Shown here: positions 6,061 to 6,122 of the stretch, one piece after another | How the letters are laid out: every line of letters starts with the position of its first letter | How positions within the stretch are numbered: the stretch's first letter is position 1 | DNA from: an uncultured Marmoricola sp. | GTDB taxonomy: Bacteria > Actinomycetota > Actinomycetes > Propionibacteriales > Nocardioidaceae | Assembly (NCBI RefSeq): GCF_943913695.1 | Contig: NZ_CALTZE010000172.1 | Span: 1-6,122 of the forward strand | DNA: 6,122 nt | Direction: 5' to 3' | Notes under the pieces: model-generated | Databases searched by the model: none | What the model was told of the DNA's origin: nothing | The model's input: only the letters and a program-made list of their open reading frames with translations | Translations under genes and position numbers: made by a program

Positions 6061-6082
6061 GGGCTTTTCGAACGAAAAGCCC
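6061..6082 (-). terminator. Hairpin terminator of the gene entering from the right
   Basis: GGGCTTTTCG (6061-6070) and CGAAAAGCCC (6073-6082) are a perfect 10-bp inverted repeat about a 2-nt centre; in RNA an 8-bp stem with a 6-nt loop is likely. It starts only 2 nt after the stop codon at 6085-6087 of the minus-strand gene to the right and lies 82 bp before the hflX start. That placement fits termination of the upstream gene and makes hflX a separate unit. There is no U-tract. Confidence 0.75.
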
Positions 6083-6084
6083 CC

Positions 6085-6122
6085 TCAGCGCCGCTTGCGC
6101 ACCACCAGCGCGGAGCCGCCGC
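6085..6122 (-). CDS. C-terminal end of an unidentified protein (5' part outside window)
   Basis: Only the last 11 complete codons and the TGA stop (6085-6087) are visible, reading GGSALVVRKRR in the minus-strand frame. That the frame is real is supported by the hairpin starting 2 nt after the stop and by its co-orientation with hflX. The ending, a hydrophobic beta-strand followed by a basic tail, would suit an RsmC-like class I methyltransferase, a family I recall next to hflX in some actinobacteria. Eleven residues cannot prove that, so no function is assigned. Confidence 0.5.
   Translation of the reverse strand, partial: GGSALVVRKRR

Noticed and set aside
6067..6076. TTCGAACGAA resembling half of an actinobacterial SOS box
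   Set aside because: The second half-site (GTTC after four bases) is missing, and the bases are fully explained by the terminator palindrome.

Overview
The window is GC-rich throughout, including third codon positions, and it carries protein families typical of high-GC actinobacteria. My best guess is a member of the Nocardioidaceae such as Nocardioides, but that rests on composition and remembered gene order, not on a search. It looks like ordinary chromosome. I see no phage, insertion sequence, CRISPR array, tRNA or rRNA.

Layout, left to right. (1) Positions 1-371 (+) hold the 3' end of a gene for a modular, probably extracytoplasmic protein: a Pro/Ser/Gly/Thr repeat linker followed by one C-terminal fibronectin type III domain. 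(2) Positions 382-2454 (-) encode a complete DinG/YoaA-type (XPD-like) superfamily 2 DNA helicase with four candidate Fe-S cysteines. It converges on gene 1, and the stops are only 10 bp apart inside a hairpin-forming sequence. (3) Positions 2588-4360 (+) encode a complete BCCT-family transporter, probably for glycine betaine or a related compatible solute. It is divergent from the helicase across a 133-bp regulatory gap. (4) Positions 4477-5979 (-) encode a complete HflX ribosome-associated GTPase, convergent with the transporter across a 116-bp gap holding a 14-bp perfect stem. (5) Positions 6085-6122 (-) hold the last 11 codons and stop of another gene, closed by a perfect 10-bp inverted repeat.

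Each complete gene appears to be its own transcription unit, since hairpins separate every convergent or tandem pair. The loose functional theme is stress: DNA-structure repair (DinG-like), osmotic protection (BCCT) and ribosome rescue (HflX). No common regulator is visible. From memory, hflX and a DinG-like helicase gene lie close together near lexA in several actinobacteria. If that holds here, the transporter is an opposite-strand gene sitting between two core genes.

I did not find a convincing new system. The points most worth a second look are the alternative hairpins over the two convergent stops, the overlapping divergent -10 candidates between the helicase and transporter genes, the Ser-Gly replacement at a sodium-site position of the transporter, and the Asp/His-rich N-terminal extension of HflX.
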